Below are positions 34,801-42,228 of a DNA stretch of 64,000 nucleotides, piece after piece (the first letter of the stretch is position 1; every line of letters begins with the position of its first letter). The position numbers and the translations under genes were made by a program. The notes beneath the pieces are model-generated. The model saw only the letters and a list, made by a program, of their open reading frames with translations. It did no database searches and was not told the origin of the DNA. This stretch comes from Bacteroidales bacterium (GTDB taxonomy: Bacteria; Bacteroidota; Bacteroidia; Bacteroidales; WCHB1-69), in the NCBI GenBank assembly GCA_017394765.1, contig JAFPXF010000007.1, positions 54,981 through 118,980 on the forward strand, written 5' to 3'.

Positions 34801-36015
34801 CACACCGTGCGTATCGGCTGCGAGTGCTGGACTGCCGAGAACCTGCGCAGCACCAAGTATTCCGACAACACTGATATTCCTTCATCCAACGTCTATCATA
34901 GCGACGACTATCCCAACGATGCCGAGAACGAGGCCAAGTTCGGCCGTCTCTACAGCTGGTATTCCGCCATGCATGTGACGGAAGGCGATGACACCGCCGA
35001 GCCTTCCACCTCCAACAGCCCCATCGGACCGTACGTGCAGGGTGTCTGCCCCGCCGGCTGGGCTGTGCCTACCGTTGGCATCTACACTTCCATGAAGAAC
35101 ATCTCCGGCGCCATCGAGAATGTCAAGTCATCCGACCAGACCACCTGGCTGCCCGGTCTCGCCGGCATTGCCCCCGGCAGCGGCTTCAACGCCAAGGGCG
35201 CAGGCTACTACGAGAGCTACATCGACCGTTACATGAACCTGCTTGGCCAGACGGACTTCTGGACCAGCACCATCGGACCGACGGTACAGAAGGGCACCTG
35301 TGTCGAAATCACGCACGTCTGCCCCGAGATGCTCATCAAGGACTATATGAAGGGCCTTGGCTTCAGCATCCGCTGCGTGAAGAGAGACGAGAAAGACTTC
35401 ACTTGCGGCACTTCCAAGATGAGAGCCGCCAGTGGCAACGAGTATGAGACTGTGCAAATCGGCACCCAGTGCTGGTCTAAGAGCAACCTGCACGAAAGAG
35501 TTGGAAATGAGGGTGACAGTCACGGTAATCCCTCGAGCGACATAGCCCCTTATTACTATATTAATTCAGGACAAGATCCCGTAATCTATGGCTATTATTA
35601 TAATTGGGAAGCAGCCCAAATAGCCTGTCCGGACGGCTGGCATCTGCCATCTCAAGAAGAAGTACGTCAATTGGTCTCTTACATGTCCACTGTACCTGAA
35701 TATCAGTGTGACGGTGAGTTTTCAGCAAAATCATTAGCTTACACTTCGGGCTGGCCTGTCGATAATGACAACAGCTGTACTGTGGGTAGTGACCAAAGCA
35801 CGAATAATGCTTCAGGATTTTCAGCTATATGTACGGGTAACTATACAGGAAACATTAATCAATACCTGGCTGTTTTCTGGAGCGCAACTTCTTCTACCTT
35901 TAGTAACGGAGATTTATCAGCTTGTGATTACCATCTTTATTACAATAATACTTCTCTGTTGTTTTCTTATGTTTCCAGATGGCATAATAGTTCTGTCCGC
36001 TGTCTGAAAGATTAA
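31900..36015 (+). CDS. Glycine-rich FISUMP surface protein 2, with two FISUMP domains
   Basis: A 1371-residue secreted protein with signal peptide MKKFTLSTLFLTAILSLGLL ending near LSAQ. Order of parts: a glycine-rich domain (about 40-290; GGGGGGGAVCPTF, GGGGGAYVK, VTPGEVLTIHVGSRGSG), several Ig- or PKD-like beta domains (about 290-950), a first FISUMP domain (about 960-1160; VRIGCECWTAENLRSTKYS, FGRLYSWYSAMH, LGFSIRCVKR), and a second FISUMP domain (about 1165-1371; VQIGTQCWSKSNL, CPDGWHLPSQEEV, SSVRCLKD). The first FISUMP domain is nearly the same as that of the paralogue at 14441-17266. The second differs and its DNA from about 35500 on is much more AT-rich than the rest of the gene, a sign of separate origin. 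ATG 31900 fits the signal peptide; ATG 31894 is an alternative. Confidence 0.88.
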   Translation: MKKFTLSTLFLTAILSLGLLVNQLSAQTEPFTTNEYTQASSDGTTYTWTVPAGVNTINIIAIGGGGGGGAVCPTFSSSFVRGCAGGGGGAYVKVDNYTVTPGEVLTIHVGSRGSGHQSCSSTYRGWGGHSWVKHADGTVIVLARGASDVADGAVNEPGTGGQASACTAPAGSVVLSGGNGGRGSTGAWCGSGGGGAAGGGNGGNGASADFWGIIPTATHPGAAGTNSIAYAGNGGAGVVSHTGGTNGKGGSNYGGGGSGGSSGIGWGDADGGDGGPGYVLITYSATCDATPGSISAETWVCTSTDTAIVINSTAAATSTATGGSYMWQSSTNGSSWSNISGANAATYTAHATGYYRRGYVVGTCDPVITSAVYVTRPSDIDPGTIKDNEEHTEKAICAGDAINITLKKTYSGSVTWQTCPTNSTNDADWTTVSTGSTYSITSVSATTYVRYIANYTATCGIPSNNVYVITVNQRPVVSSIEPPTELCPGESYYELIANVSSSAAITTYTWTGATATGTGTTAQVVPSSYQCGHTYNYSLKVTDENGCESEEVSGNFTTTTPALTIGTITDLTAFSDGACGFSIPTEEALTAAVNAALTSSCGNTVMLSNISPAAESPITGPTAVEATVTDRCGNTLTQPVTINIVIPAAPSAVNITADDVYLCPGETTTLTVDVTAEEPTYTWDPSSLGSAATATTIAYTAEDVVAHADNYSVVVTDKYGCPSSGNIDIFTTPKAYVADKEYTICADNAATMSLATGDKVPAGNSTIDPFTFNYTTTYTWTIVSNTGVGGASAGTNQAAFTTGTLTNTTLEMQTVVYSVVPTTVTTVEGTEVTSCTGDAFTVTVKVRPKVTNDGAITNFDDDDVIITLWYGACDTLYYVETPTYDNNILPADLAVYLTNDKGGNVNAGTLLGRIAPGEYTIRWTFTDECGNNIYFDKKYIVRYPNCGDADPNYTEPFYAVDADGVSYHTVRIGCECWTAENLRSTKYSDNTDIPSSNVYHSDDYPNDAENEAKFGRLYSWYSAMHVTEGDDTAEPSTSNSPIGPYVQGVCPAGWAVPTVGIYTSMKNISGAIENVKSSDQTTWLPGLAGIAPGSGFNAKGAGYYESYIDRYMNLLGQTDFWTSTIGPTVQKGTCVEITHVCPEMLIKDYMKGLGFSIRCVKRDEKDFTCGTSKMRAASGNEYETVQIGTQCWSKSNLHERVGNEGDSHGNPSSDIAPYYYINSGQDPVIYGYYYNWEAAQIACPDGWHLPSQEEVRQLVSYMSTVPEYQCDGEFSAKSLAYTSGWPVDNDNSCTVGSDQSTNNASGFSAICTGNYTGNINQYLAVFWSATSSTFSNGDLSACDYHLYYNNTSLLFSYVSRWHNSSVRCLKD

Positions 36016-36039
36016 AAATAGTTAGCAATTGGCAATATA

Positions 36040-36069
36040 GGGCGTGGCCGCAGGGCTGCGCCTTTTTTT
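36040..36069 (+). terminator. Terminator of FISUMP gene 2
   Basis: GGCGTGGCC-GCAG-GGCTGCGCC forms a 9-bp stem with two G-U pairs followed by seven T, 24 bases after the stop. It matches the terminator of FISUMP gene 1. Confidence 0.85.
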
Positions 36070-36079
36070 GTGGTTGGTA

Positions 36080-36261
36080 GAGGTTCCGCCGGCGACAGCC
36101 GGCGGAATGGTGCGCGTCACCGCGAAAAAAAGATAATGGGCGGCGGCGGGAGCTGATTTACGAATTACACTCCCCAACCGCCGCCGCCCATCTTTTCCTT
36201 TCCCTGCGCGTCAGCGTGCAACCACCATTCCGCCGCGAACGCAGTGAGCGAGCGGAATCCC
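36080..36261. repeat. Downstream FISUMP repeat, copy B2 (hairpin block)
   Basis: TTCCGCCGGC (36084-36093) pairs with 36098-36107. A 14-bp perfect stem pairs 36136-36149 (ATGGGCGGCGGCGG) with 36178-36191. The unit CCATTCCGCCGCGAACGCAG, running on to GCGGAAT, is identical to the complement of 14119-14156. The order is the same as in B1. Confidence 0.8.
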
Positions 36262-36283
36262 TGACAAGGTGGTTGGTTGTTTG

Positions 36284-36414
36284 CGTTTTACGATTTACGA
36301 TTACCTTGTTCCGAAAAACGTAAAACGAAAAACGAACACCGCGGTTGGGGGTTGGTAGGAGGTTCCGCCGGCCTTCGCCGCAGGCAGGCCGTCAGGTCTG
36401 CCGGTGTTGGTAGG
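36284..36414. repeat. Inverted heptamer tracts and a displaced repeat module
   Basis: Three 7-bp units CGTTTTA, CGATTTA, CGATTAC (36284-36304) face three units AAAAACG, TAAAACG, AAAAACG (36314-36334). From 36343 to 36414, GGAGGTTCCGCCGGC with CAGGCAGGCCGTCAGGTCTG repeats the module seen (complement) at 14317-14376 in B1, but here at a different place in the block. The rest of the gap up to 36542 shows no gene. Confidence 0.65.
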
Positions 36415-36542
36415 AAATGCGGGCACGGAAACCCCATCGCACGCCGTAGGTGTGCGGGGATGGCAGTTGGATTTTGGTGATTGGTGGTTGGATAAATGGA
36501 CAATGCTGCCATCATCCCAAAGGCTTCCGGCCTGCGCCCGGA

Positions 36543-37481
36543 TCACCATGCGGTTCCCAATGCGGCGCCGCCGAGGATGGCGGCATCGTTTTGGGGCAGT
36601 TGCGACAAAAGGACTTGGACTTTCCCTTTGTAGAGAAAAAGCAGATTGTCCTCGAAATACTTGCGGAGCGGGCGCATCAGCGCCTCGCCCGCGCGGGTGG
36701 GACCGCCCATAAGGAAGATGGCTTCCGGCTCTGAGAAGGCCACGGCGTTGGCCAAGGCCAGCCCCAGCCAGCGGGCAGTGGTGTCATACGCCTCCATGGC
36801 CACGGGGTCGCCTCGCAGGGCCGACTCACCGACAAACCGGCAGGTGAGGCCTTCCGGCTCATTGGCCGTCGGCTGGACTTTTCGGAGAGCTTCGCGGTAG
36901 TTTTGGCAGATGCCCCGCGCGGAGGCATACGTCTCCAAACAGCCGTTGCGCCCGCAACTGCATGCGCGCCCGTCCGGGGAGACGATGGCGTGGCCCAGCT
37001 CGCCGGCCATGCCATGACTGCCGTGCAGCAGCTGACCCTCCACCACGAGGCCGCTTCCCACGCCCGTGCCTAATGTGAGCATGATGAAATGCTTCATGCC
37101 TTTTGCCCCGCCGTAAACCATCTCGCCGACGGCTGCGGCGTTGGCATCGTTGTCCAGACGTACAGGCACCCCGAAACGTTCCGTCAGGTAGTCGCCTAAG
37201 GGGATGGGGGTCTTGATGCGCAGGTTGGCGGTGTTGGCCTCGATGCGGACAGTCTTGTGGTTGCCGTTGGGCGCACCGATGCCTATGCCCTGTACTGTGG
37301 TCAGATGCGTGGCATCCAACATCCGTTGGATTTGGTTGGCGATGGCTTCCATGTAGGTCTCTGCCGTGTCGTAGCGGTCGGTGGGCAGACTGTCGCGGCG
37401 CACGATGACCCCGTCGTCGCGCACAATGCCGATGTCGGTGTTGGTGCCTCCGATGTCAATGCCGATGGAGTAGGTGCTCAT
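36543..37481 (-). CDS. ROK family sugar kinase (glucokinase-like)
   Basis: A 312-residue cytosolic kinase of the ROK family, which phosphorylates glucose or similar sugars with ATP. The phosphate loop is YSIGIDIGGTNTDIGIV (about 4-20). The sugar-binding part has RLDNDANAAAVGE and GELGHAIVSPDG. The zinc motif CSCGRNGCLETYAS is intact. A second glycine motif FLMGGPTRAGEAL is near the C-terminus. The start at 37481 is 13 bp after the mltG stop; a longer frame (to 37763) would be an out-of-frame reading of mltG. It ends the envelope operon; a role in recycling amino sugars would fit but is inference. Confidence 0.9.
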   Translation of the reverse strand: MSTYSIGIDIGGTNTDIGIVRDDGVIVRRDSLPTDRYDTAETYMEAIANQIQRMLDATHLTTVQGIGIGAPNGNHKTVRIEANTANLRIKTPIPLGDYLTERFGVPVRLDNDANAAAVGEMVYGGAKGMKHFIMLTLGTGVGSGLVVEGQLLHGSHGMAGELGHAIVSPDGRACSCGRNGCLETYASARGICQNYREALRKVQPTANEPEGLTCRFVGESALRGDPVAMEAYDTTARWLGLALANAVAFSEPEAIFLMGGPTRAGEALMRPLRKYFEDNLLFLYKGKVQVLLSQLPQNDAAILGGAALGTAW

Positions 37482-37494
37482 GAGGTTGCTGAAT

Positions 37495-38517
37495 TTATCG
37501 TTTGATGTTTTGGCGATTGAGGGCCGCACGGTAGCGGGCGGCATTGGCCGCATGTTGCGCGGCACTGGAGGTGAAGTTGTGATAGCCGGAGAGATCCTCC
37601 TTGGCGCACATGTACAAGTAGTCATGGTGCGTGTAATGCAGCACCGAGTCCATGGTGGACCCCTCGGGAATGCGGATGGGCCCTGGGGGGAGCCCTCTGT
37701 ATTTGTAGGTGTTGTAAGGTGAGTCCACCCCGAGGTCGGCGTTGAGGATGCGCTTGCGGGCAAAGTCGCCGAGCGCGAACTTGACGGTCGGGTCGGCCTG
37801 CAGCAGCATGCCTTTGTGCAGACGGTTCATATAGAGTCCCGCGATGATGGCCTTTTCGGCAGGACGGTGGTTCTCCTCCTCCACAATGGAGGCTAACGTG
37901 GCCACCTCCACGGGCGTCAGCCCGATGGCTTTGGCCTGCGCCTTGCGCTGCCGGGTCCAGAATTGCTGGTGGAACTCATGCATCCGCTCCACGAACCCTT
38001 CGGCGGTGATGTCATAGAAGAGGTCGTAGGTGTTGGGGATGAAAAGGGCGGGCAGGGTGTATTTGTCGAATCCCAGACGGCCGATGAATGCGCTGTCGCC
38101 AAGACAGGCCGCCAGCTCTTCGGGAGTGAAGAAGAAGCGGTTGCCCACCTTTTCGACGAATTGGTCGATGGTGCGCACGTTGTTGAAGGAAAACCGCACG
38201 GCATAGTGCTGTCCCCGTCGCAGAAGTCTGACCAGCTCGATGTTGCTGCTGTTGGGCTGGATGGTGTAACGCCCCGGCCGTATGGTCTTGAAGCGCATCA
38301 GCTGCGCGGTGCGGTCGAAAGTCTTTTCATTGCGCAGCACATGGTGTGTGCGCAGGGAGTCCTTCATCTGCTCGTAGGTGGCCCCGTGTGGCACGGTGAC
38401 CTTGACCTCGCCGCCGATGGCGGTGTTGGGGCCAAACAGGGCGAATGCCGCGTAGGCGGCCGCGACAATGGCAATGCCGAAAAGGAGGAGCAGTAACCTG
38501 AGAATCTTCTTTTTCAT
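37495..38517 (-). CDS. mltG: Endolytic murein transglycosylase
   Basis: MltG cuts nascent glycan strands and sets their length. The 340-residue protein has one N-terminal membrane segment (ILRLLLLLFGIAIVAAAYAAF), a LysM-like part, and the YceG domain with IPNTYDLFYD, the catalytic Glu in LASIVEEENHRPAE, LLQADPTVKFAL, SPYNTYKYRGLPPGPI and the terminal YHNFTSSAAQH. It starts 6 bp after the NlpC/P60 gene stop. Confidence 0.94.
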   Translation of the reverse strand: MKKKILRLLLLLFGIAIVAAAYAAFALFGPNTAIGGEVKVTVPHGATYEQMKDSLRTHHVLRNEKTFDRTAQLMRFKTIRPGRYTIQPNSSNIELVRLLRRGQHYAVRFSFNNVRTIDQFVEKVGNRFFFTPEELAACLGDSAFIGRLGFDKYTLPALFIPNTYDLFYDITAEGFVERMHEFHQQFWTRQRKAQAKAIGLTPVEVATLASIVEEENHRPAEKAIIAGLYMNRLHKGMLLQADPTVKFALGDFARKRILNADLGVDSPYNTYKYRGLPPGPIRIPEGSTMDSVLHYTHHDYLYMCAKEDLSGYHNFTSSAAQHAANAARYRAALNRQNIKR

Positions 38518-38523
38518 GTTCGG

Positions 38524-39318
38524 TTAGAAGAGGCGTTTGATGATTCGTAGAGAGTGTGTGTATTTTCCGGAAGGTGCGTGGAAGATGCCGGTGTCGTCCA
38601 GGGTGTTGATCTGGACGTGGCCGGAAGCATGCAGGATCTGTCGGTGGCCGCATACGATGCCCACGTGGATGATCCGTCCCTCCTCGTTGCCGAAAAAGGC
38701 GAGGTCGCCGATCCGTGCCTCGTCAACGAAGTCAACAGGGGTGCCCAACTCCACTTGTCGGGAGGCGTCTCGGGGCAGGTTGACGCCGATGCTGCGGAAG
38801 GCCATCTGGGAGAAGCCTGAGCAGTCGATGCCGGCGGGGGTGCGTCCGCCCCAAAGGTAGGGCGCGTTGAGGTATTGGAACGCAAAGGCGAGCAGACGGT
38901 CTTGCTGTTCGGTGAGCCCCTCGTGATGCGGCACCGCGAGTGGCGTTGCAGGCTCCAATTTGAACGTCCTGCCTGCGAGTGAGAATACGCCCTCTTCCGG
39001 CTCGGGGAGGCGAGCCCCGATGTATAGCAGCGTGGGGATGTGGCTCTGTTGGTCACGGACGAACTGAAAGAGGGTGTCAACAATGCGGTGCGGTTGCGTT
39101 TGCAGGCTGGCATGTTCCTCGTCGGAAAGGGGCACGAACTGCTTGCGCTGCAGCCACCCCTCGTAGCCGCAGTCGTCGGTGCGGATTTTGACCCACTCGG
39201 GCAGTATTTCCATGACTGTGTATGATTCTCCGAAAAGGAGTTGCGACACCATCTCGGCGGTGTGGGAAGGCTCGGCGCGAAGGGCAGCGGCCATCCAAAG
39301 GCAAATTCCGTGATTCAT
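38524..39318 (-). CDS. NlpC/P60 family cell wall peptidase with SH3-like N-terminus
   Basis: A 264-residue protein whose C-terminal half is a papain-like NlpC/P60 domain: YLWGGRTPAGIDCSGFSQ with the catalytic Cys, VGIVCGHRQILHASG with the His residues, and GDLAFFGNE. The N-terminal part (AEMVSQLLFGESYTVMEI, VKIRTDDCGYEGWLQRKQF) looks like a bacterial SH3 domain. These enzymes cleave the D-Glu-meso-DAP bond. It has no clear signal peptide, so it may act on imported muropeptides in the cytoplasm, as do related YkfC-like enzymes. It lies between the DUF3127 and mltG genes. Confidence 0.87.
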   Translation of the reverse strand: MNHGICLWMAAALRAEPSHTAEMVSQLLFGESYTVMEILPEWVKIRTDDCGYEGWLQRKQFVPLSDEEHASLQTQPHRIVDTLFQFVRDQQSHIPTLLYIGARLPEPEEGVFSLAGRTFKLEPATPLAVPHHEGLTEQQDRLLAFAFQYLNAPYLWGGRTPAGIDCSGFSQMAFRSIGVNLPRDASRQVELGTPVDFVDEARIGDLAFFGNEEGRIIHVGIVCGHRQILHASGHVQINTLDDTGIFHAPSGKYTHSLRIIKRLF

Positions 39319-39398
39319 AGGTTATGGCAATATAGTTTCAACGCCCGCTGGCGTTTGGTTTCGGATCGCGGGGCGGGCGTTGGGATGTGACAAAAGGT

Positions 39399-39884
39399 TT
39401 AGAACGGCAGGTCGTCGGGAGCACCGTCGTCCGTGAAGGTGTCCTGTGCAGGACCGTATCCGGGCAGGTCGTTGGCGGGTGGCGGCGTGCCGGCGGGCGG
39501 CGTGTAGGCCGTGTGCTGCGGCTGCACGGCGGCAGGGTTGTACTGCTGCTGTTGCGGTGCCATGCCGGCAGGATTGTAGGCCTGCGGCTGCAAAGGCGCG
39601 CCCTCCTGCACATGCTCGATTTTCCATGCCTTCACATCAGTGTACCACTTGCCGTTGAACTCCCGCGACTCCAGATCGAAGGAGACCTTCATCTGATCGC
39701 CAATGTTGTATTCGTTGAGCTGGTTTGCACGATCACCCCACAGGTTCGCGCATATCTTGCGGGGAAATTGGTCGTTGGTCTCAATGACGAACTCCTGCTT
39801 CTGCCAGGTGGACCCGGTCCTGGCGCTGGTGCCCGACTGCATTTCGAGCTTTTGTATAAGTCTGCCGGTAATTTCTAAAGACAT
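39399..39884 (-). CDS. DUF3127 protein with an SSB-like acidic tail
   Basis: A 161-residue protein. The first 95 residues form a DUF3127-type OB-fold domain: MSLEITGRLIQKLEMQSG, WQKQEFVIETNDQFPRKICA, and NIGDQMKVSFDLESREFNGK. A Pro/Gln/Tyr-rich linker (about 100-145) leads to the tip DDGAPDDLPF. This domain plan (OB fold, disordered linker, acidic tip ending in Pro-Phe) is the same as in single-stranded DNA-binding protein, whose last residues bind repair proteins. A nucleic-acid role is inferred from this; none is proven for the family. It lies 80 bp upstream of the NlpC/P60 gene. Confidence 0.82.
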   Translation of the reverse strand: MSLEITGRLIQKLEMQSGTSARTGSTWQKQEFVIETNDQFPRKICANLWGDRANQLNEYNIGDQMKVSFDLESREFNGKWYTDVKAWKIEHVQEGAPLQPQAYNPAGMAPQQQQYNPAAVQPQHTAYTPPAGTPPPANDLPGYGPAQDTFTDDGAPDDLPF

Positions 39885-39916
39885 AGTGTTGTTATAATTT
39901 TATTGTAAATATGATA

Positions 39917-40912
39917 TTAGTTGTCGGTTTTGTCCTCTTTTTTCTGTTTTTTGCCAAAGACAGTCACGTTGATGTAGTTGGACGGGTTGGCTTTGATATC
40001 CTGAATGAGCGTGTTGAGGCTTTCAAGGGTCTGGGTGACATCCTTGTATAGCTGTTCGTTGTTGATGAGCATGCCGGCGGTGCCTTCGCCATTCTCGATT
40101 TTGGTGGTCACGGCGTTGAGGTTGGCAATGGTGCTTTGGGCGTCGTTGACTAAGGAACGGATGTTGGCTTTGGCGATCGAGTCGGAAATGTTGTCAAGGT
40201 TGTCAACGATGTTGTGGATCTGCGGAGTGGCGTTGCTGAGCGTGGCGGTCAGCTGTTCCAGTTGGGTGACCACGCGCCCCACTTTGCCCTCATTGGTGGA
40301 GAGGATCTGGTCAAGGTGGCGGGTCGAAGCGTCAAGGTTGGCGAGCGTGCTCTTGATCATGAGGGCGCTGTTGACGGAGTCTTGGGGCTGGAAGGCGCTC
40401 TTGAGGGAGAGGCCTATGGTATCGACGGAGGCGATGACGCTGGCCAATTGCTCTTTGAGACCGTCGAGGCCGTCAAACATGCCCGGAGCGAGCATGCAGG
40501 CCAACGTGTCGTTCTTGTGCGCCAGGGTGGAGGAGTTGCCCATGACCAACCGTACAATCATGCCGCCCAGCACATCTTTCTGGGCCACCTCGAAATGACT
40601 GTCGGAGGGAATGTCTATTTTTTCGGTGACGAGAATCTCGGCGCAGATGCGCGGCGGATTGGAACTCAACAGCGTGATGTCGTTCACTTTGCCAATGGGA
40701 TAGCCGTTGAATACGACCGTCGTGCTCTCGTGCAGGTCCCCGACGTCCTCGAAAACCGCGTAATAGTAGGTTTTTCGATTCAAGACATTAAGTCCTTTGA
40801 GAAAGTTGCATCCGAAATAGAAGATGACGAGGGCGGCAATGCAGAAGATGCCAACCTTCATGCTCCTGATGTTCTTTTCGGAATATTGTTGGTTGTCTTT
40901 GTCGTTGCTCAT
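39917..40912 (-). CDS. MlaD family (MCE) lipid transport protein
   Basis: A 331-residue protein with one N-terminal membrane anchor (VGIFCIAALVIFYFGCNFLKG) and an MCE domain: YYAVFEDVGDLHESTTVVFNG, IGKVNDITLL and DSHFEVAQKDVLGG. A long helical C-terminal part follows (about 140-320). MCE proteins form rings that carry phospholipids between the inner and outer membranes, together with MlaE and MlaF. Those partners are not in the window. It follows the amidase gene by 28 bp and has its own -7 element, an arrangement common in Bacteroidota. Confidence 0.9.
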   Translation of the reverse strand: MSNDKDNQQYSEKNIRSMKVGIFCIAALVIFYFGCNFLKGLNVLNRKTYYYAVFEDVGDLHESTTVVFNGYPIGKVNDITLLSSNPPRICAEILVTEKIDIPSDSHFEVAQKDVLGGMIVRLVMGNSSTLAHKNDTLACMLAPGMFDGLDGLKEQLASVIASVDTIGLSLKSAFQPQDSVNSALMIKSTLANLDASTRHLDQILSTNEGKVGRVVTQLEQLTATLSNATPQIHNIVDNLDNISDSIAKANIRSLVNDAQSTIANLNAVTTKIENGEGTAGMLINNEQLYKDVTQTLESLNTLIQDIKANPSNYINVTVFGKKQKKEDKTDN

Positions 40913-40932
40913 CGGCGTATGAAAATGAGCGG

Positions 40933-40940
40933 CAAAGATA
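40933..40940 (-). promoter_or_regulatory. -7 element of the mlaD-like gene
   Basis: Minus-strand TATCTTTG matches TAnnTTTG, 21 bases before the start codon at 40912 and directly beside the amidase stop codon. It suggests that the operon can be transcribed from within. Confidence 0.5.
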
Positions 40941-42149
40941 TTATTTTTTCGTCAATTTCCGAGCCTCGGACACGGATATTTTTTTGTCGCCTTGGAAGGC
41001 GATCATGAAGGCGTCCGGATGGGTCTGCTTGATGCTGTTGAGCAGTTTGTTGGCCTCTTCGTATGTGGTTTCATTCCCGGCGGTATATTTCCACAGTCCG
41101 TTTTCCTGATAGTAACCGAGGTCGGGAATGTTCCAGATGCGTTTGTCGCTGAGTTCAAGCTTGACGGGCGACGCGAGGATCTGCACCTTGAAGCGCACCT
41201 CCTCTTCTTTGGCGGGAGCGGTTTCTGTGCTGCTGTTGCCGTTGTTTGCAACTGCCGGCTGGGGTTGTGTGGCAGGCTCGGGTGTGGCGGCCGCCGTGTC
41301 GATGGTCACGGGCGGGACCGGGTCCTCGGCAGGCTTGCCGGGTGTGCTTCCACTGACGGGCAGGTGTGCGTGCTTGGTGTTGTTGACGACATCCAGATAG
41401 TCCACAAAGGCGTTGTAGATGGAGGCGGCCAGCTTGTCTTGGTTGGCCTGCTGGATGAGGTAGGCCTGGTCTTTCGGGTTGGAAAGGAATCCCATCTCAA
41501 TCAGGATGCTGGGCATGGCCACCTTGTAGAGCACCCAGTAGTTGGCCTGTTTCACACCACGGTTGTTGAGATGCGAGGTGGCCACCAAGTTCTTCTGCAC
41601 CTTGTCGGCCAAAATGATGGATTTGTTGAGGTAGGCGGACGAGTAGAGGGAGAAGACGACGTAGGATTCCGGCGAGTTGGGGTTGAAACCATCGTAGTTG
41701 TTCTGGTAGTTTTTTTCCATCAGAATGGCGGAGTTCTCCTTGCGGGCCACGGCTTGGTTGGCCTCGCTCTTGGACAATCCCATCACGTATGTTTCCACAC
41801 CGTTGCCGGCGGGATTCTCGGAGGCGTTGCAGTGGAAGGAGATGAACAGGTCGGCATGGGCGTTGTTGGCAATCTGGGCGCGGCGGTACAACTCCACGAA
41901 AACATCGGTCTTGCGGGTGTAGATGACCTTCACATCCGGACAGTGCTCCTCGATGAGCTTCCCCACCTTGAGCGCCATGCTCAGGTTCACGGTCTTCTCA
42001 TTCACCTGGGAACCGATGCAGCCGGGGTCGTGCGCACCATGGCCGGCGTCGATGACCACCTTGAAAGGACGGGCGTTTTCCTGCCCCCAAGCCGTGCCGC
42101 AGATAAAAAATGCCAGGACATATAATAAGATTCGAATTTTACAGTTCAT
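40941..42149 (-). CDS. N-acetylmuramoyl-L-alanine amidase (AmiC type)
   Basis: A 402-residue secreted amidase that cuts the bond between MurNAc and the stem peptide. After a signal peptide (ILLYVLAFFICGTAWGQ) the Amidase_3 domain (about 27-235) shows the zinc ligands in VVIDAGHGAHDPG and FISFHCNAS, and the catalytic Glu in LIEMGFLSNPKD. A Pro/Ala-rich linker (about 240-300) is followed by a SPOR-like C-terminal domain (RFKVQILASPVKLELSDKRI, YTAGNETTYEEANKLLNSIK), which may target it to septal glycan. The start at 42149 fits the signal peptide and the -7 at 42191-42198. It is divergent from lptD. Confidence 0.92.
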   Translation of the reverse strand: MNCKIRILLYVLAFFICGTAWGQENARPFKVVIDAGHGAHDPGCIGSQVNEKTVNLSMALKVGKLIEEHCPDVKVIYTRKTDVFVELYRRAQIANNAHADLFISFHCNASENPAGNGVETYVMGLSKSEANQAVARKENSAILMEKNYQNNYDGFNPNSPESYVVFSLYSSAYLNKSIILADKVQKNLVATSHLNNRGVKQANYWVLYKVAMPSILIEMGFLSNPKDQAYLIQQANQDKLAASIYNAFVDYLDVVNNTKHAHLPVSGSTPGKPAEDPVPPVTIDTAAATPEPATQPQPAVANNGNSSTETAPAKEEEVRFKVQILASPVKLELSDKRIWNIPDLGYYQENGLWKYTAGNETTYEEANKLLNSIKQTHPDAFMIAFQGDKKISVSEARKLTKK

Positions 42150-42167
42150 CGTTTTGAAACTTTTTGA

Positions 42168-42175
42168 TATTTTTG
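42168..42175 (+). promoter_or_regulatory. -7 element of lptD
   Basis: TATTTTTG followed by CCG, matching TAnnTTTG. It lies only 15 bp from, and on the opposite strand to, the amidase -7 element, so the two polymerases would overlap. Confidence 0.5.
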
Positions 42176-42190
42176 CCGTTTTTAAACTTG

Positions 42191-42198
42191 CAAAAATA
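42191..42198 (-). promoter_or_regulatory. -7 element of the amidase operon
   Basis: Minus-strand TATTTTTG, matching TAnnTTTG, 42 bases upstream of the amidase ATG. Confidence 0.5.
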
Positions 42199-42228
42199 AA
42201 CGTATTATTTGTAGAGGTTAAGGTGTTG

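Noticed and set aside
14441..36015. Type IX secretion sorting domains at the ends of the two FISUMP proteins
   Set aside because: Both proteins end within the FISUMP domain (IRCIKR and VRCLKD); no typical C-terminal sorting motif follows.
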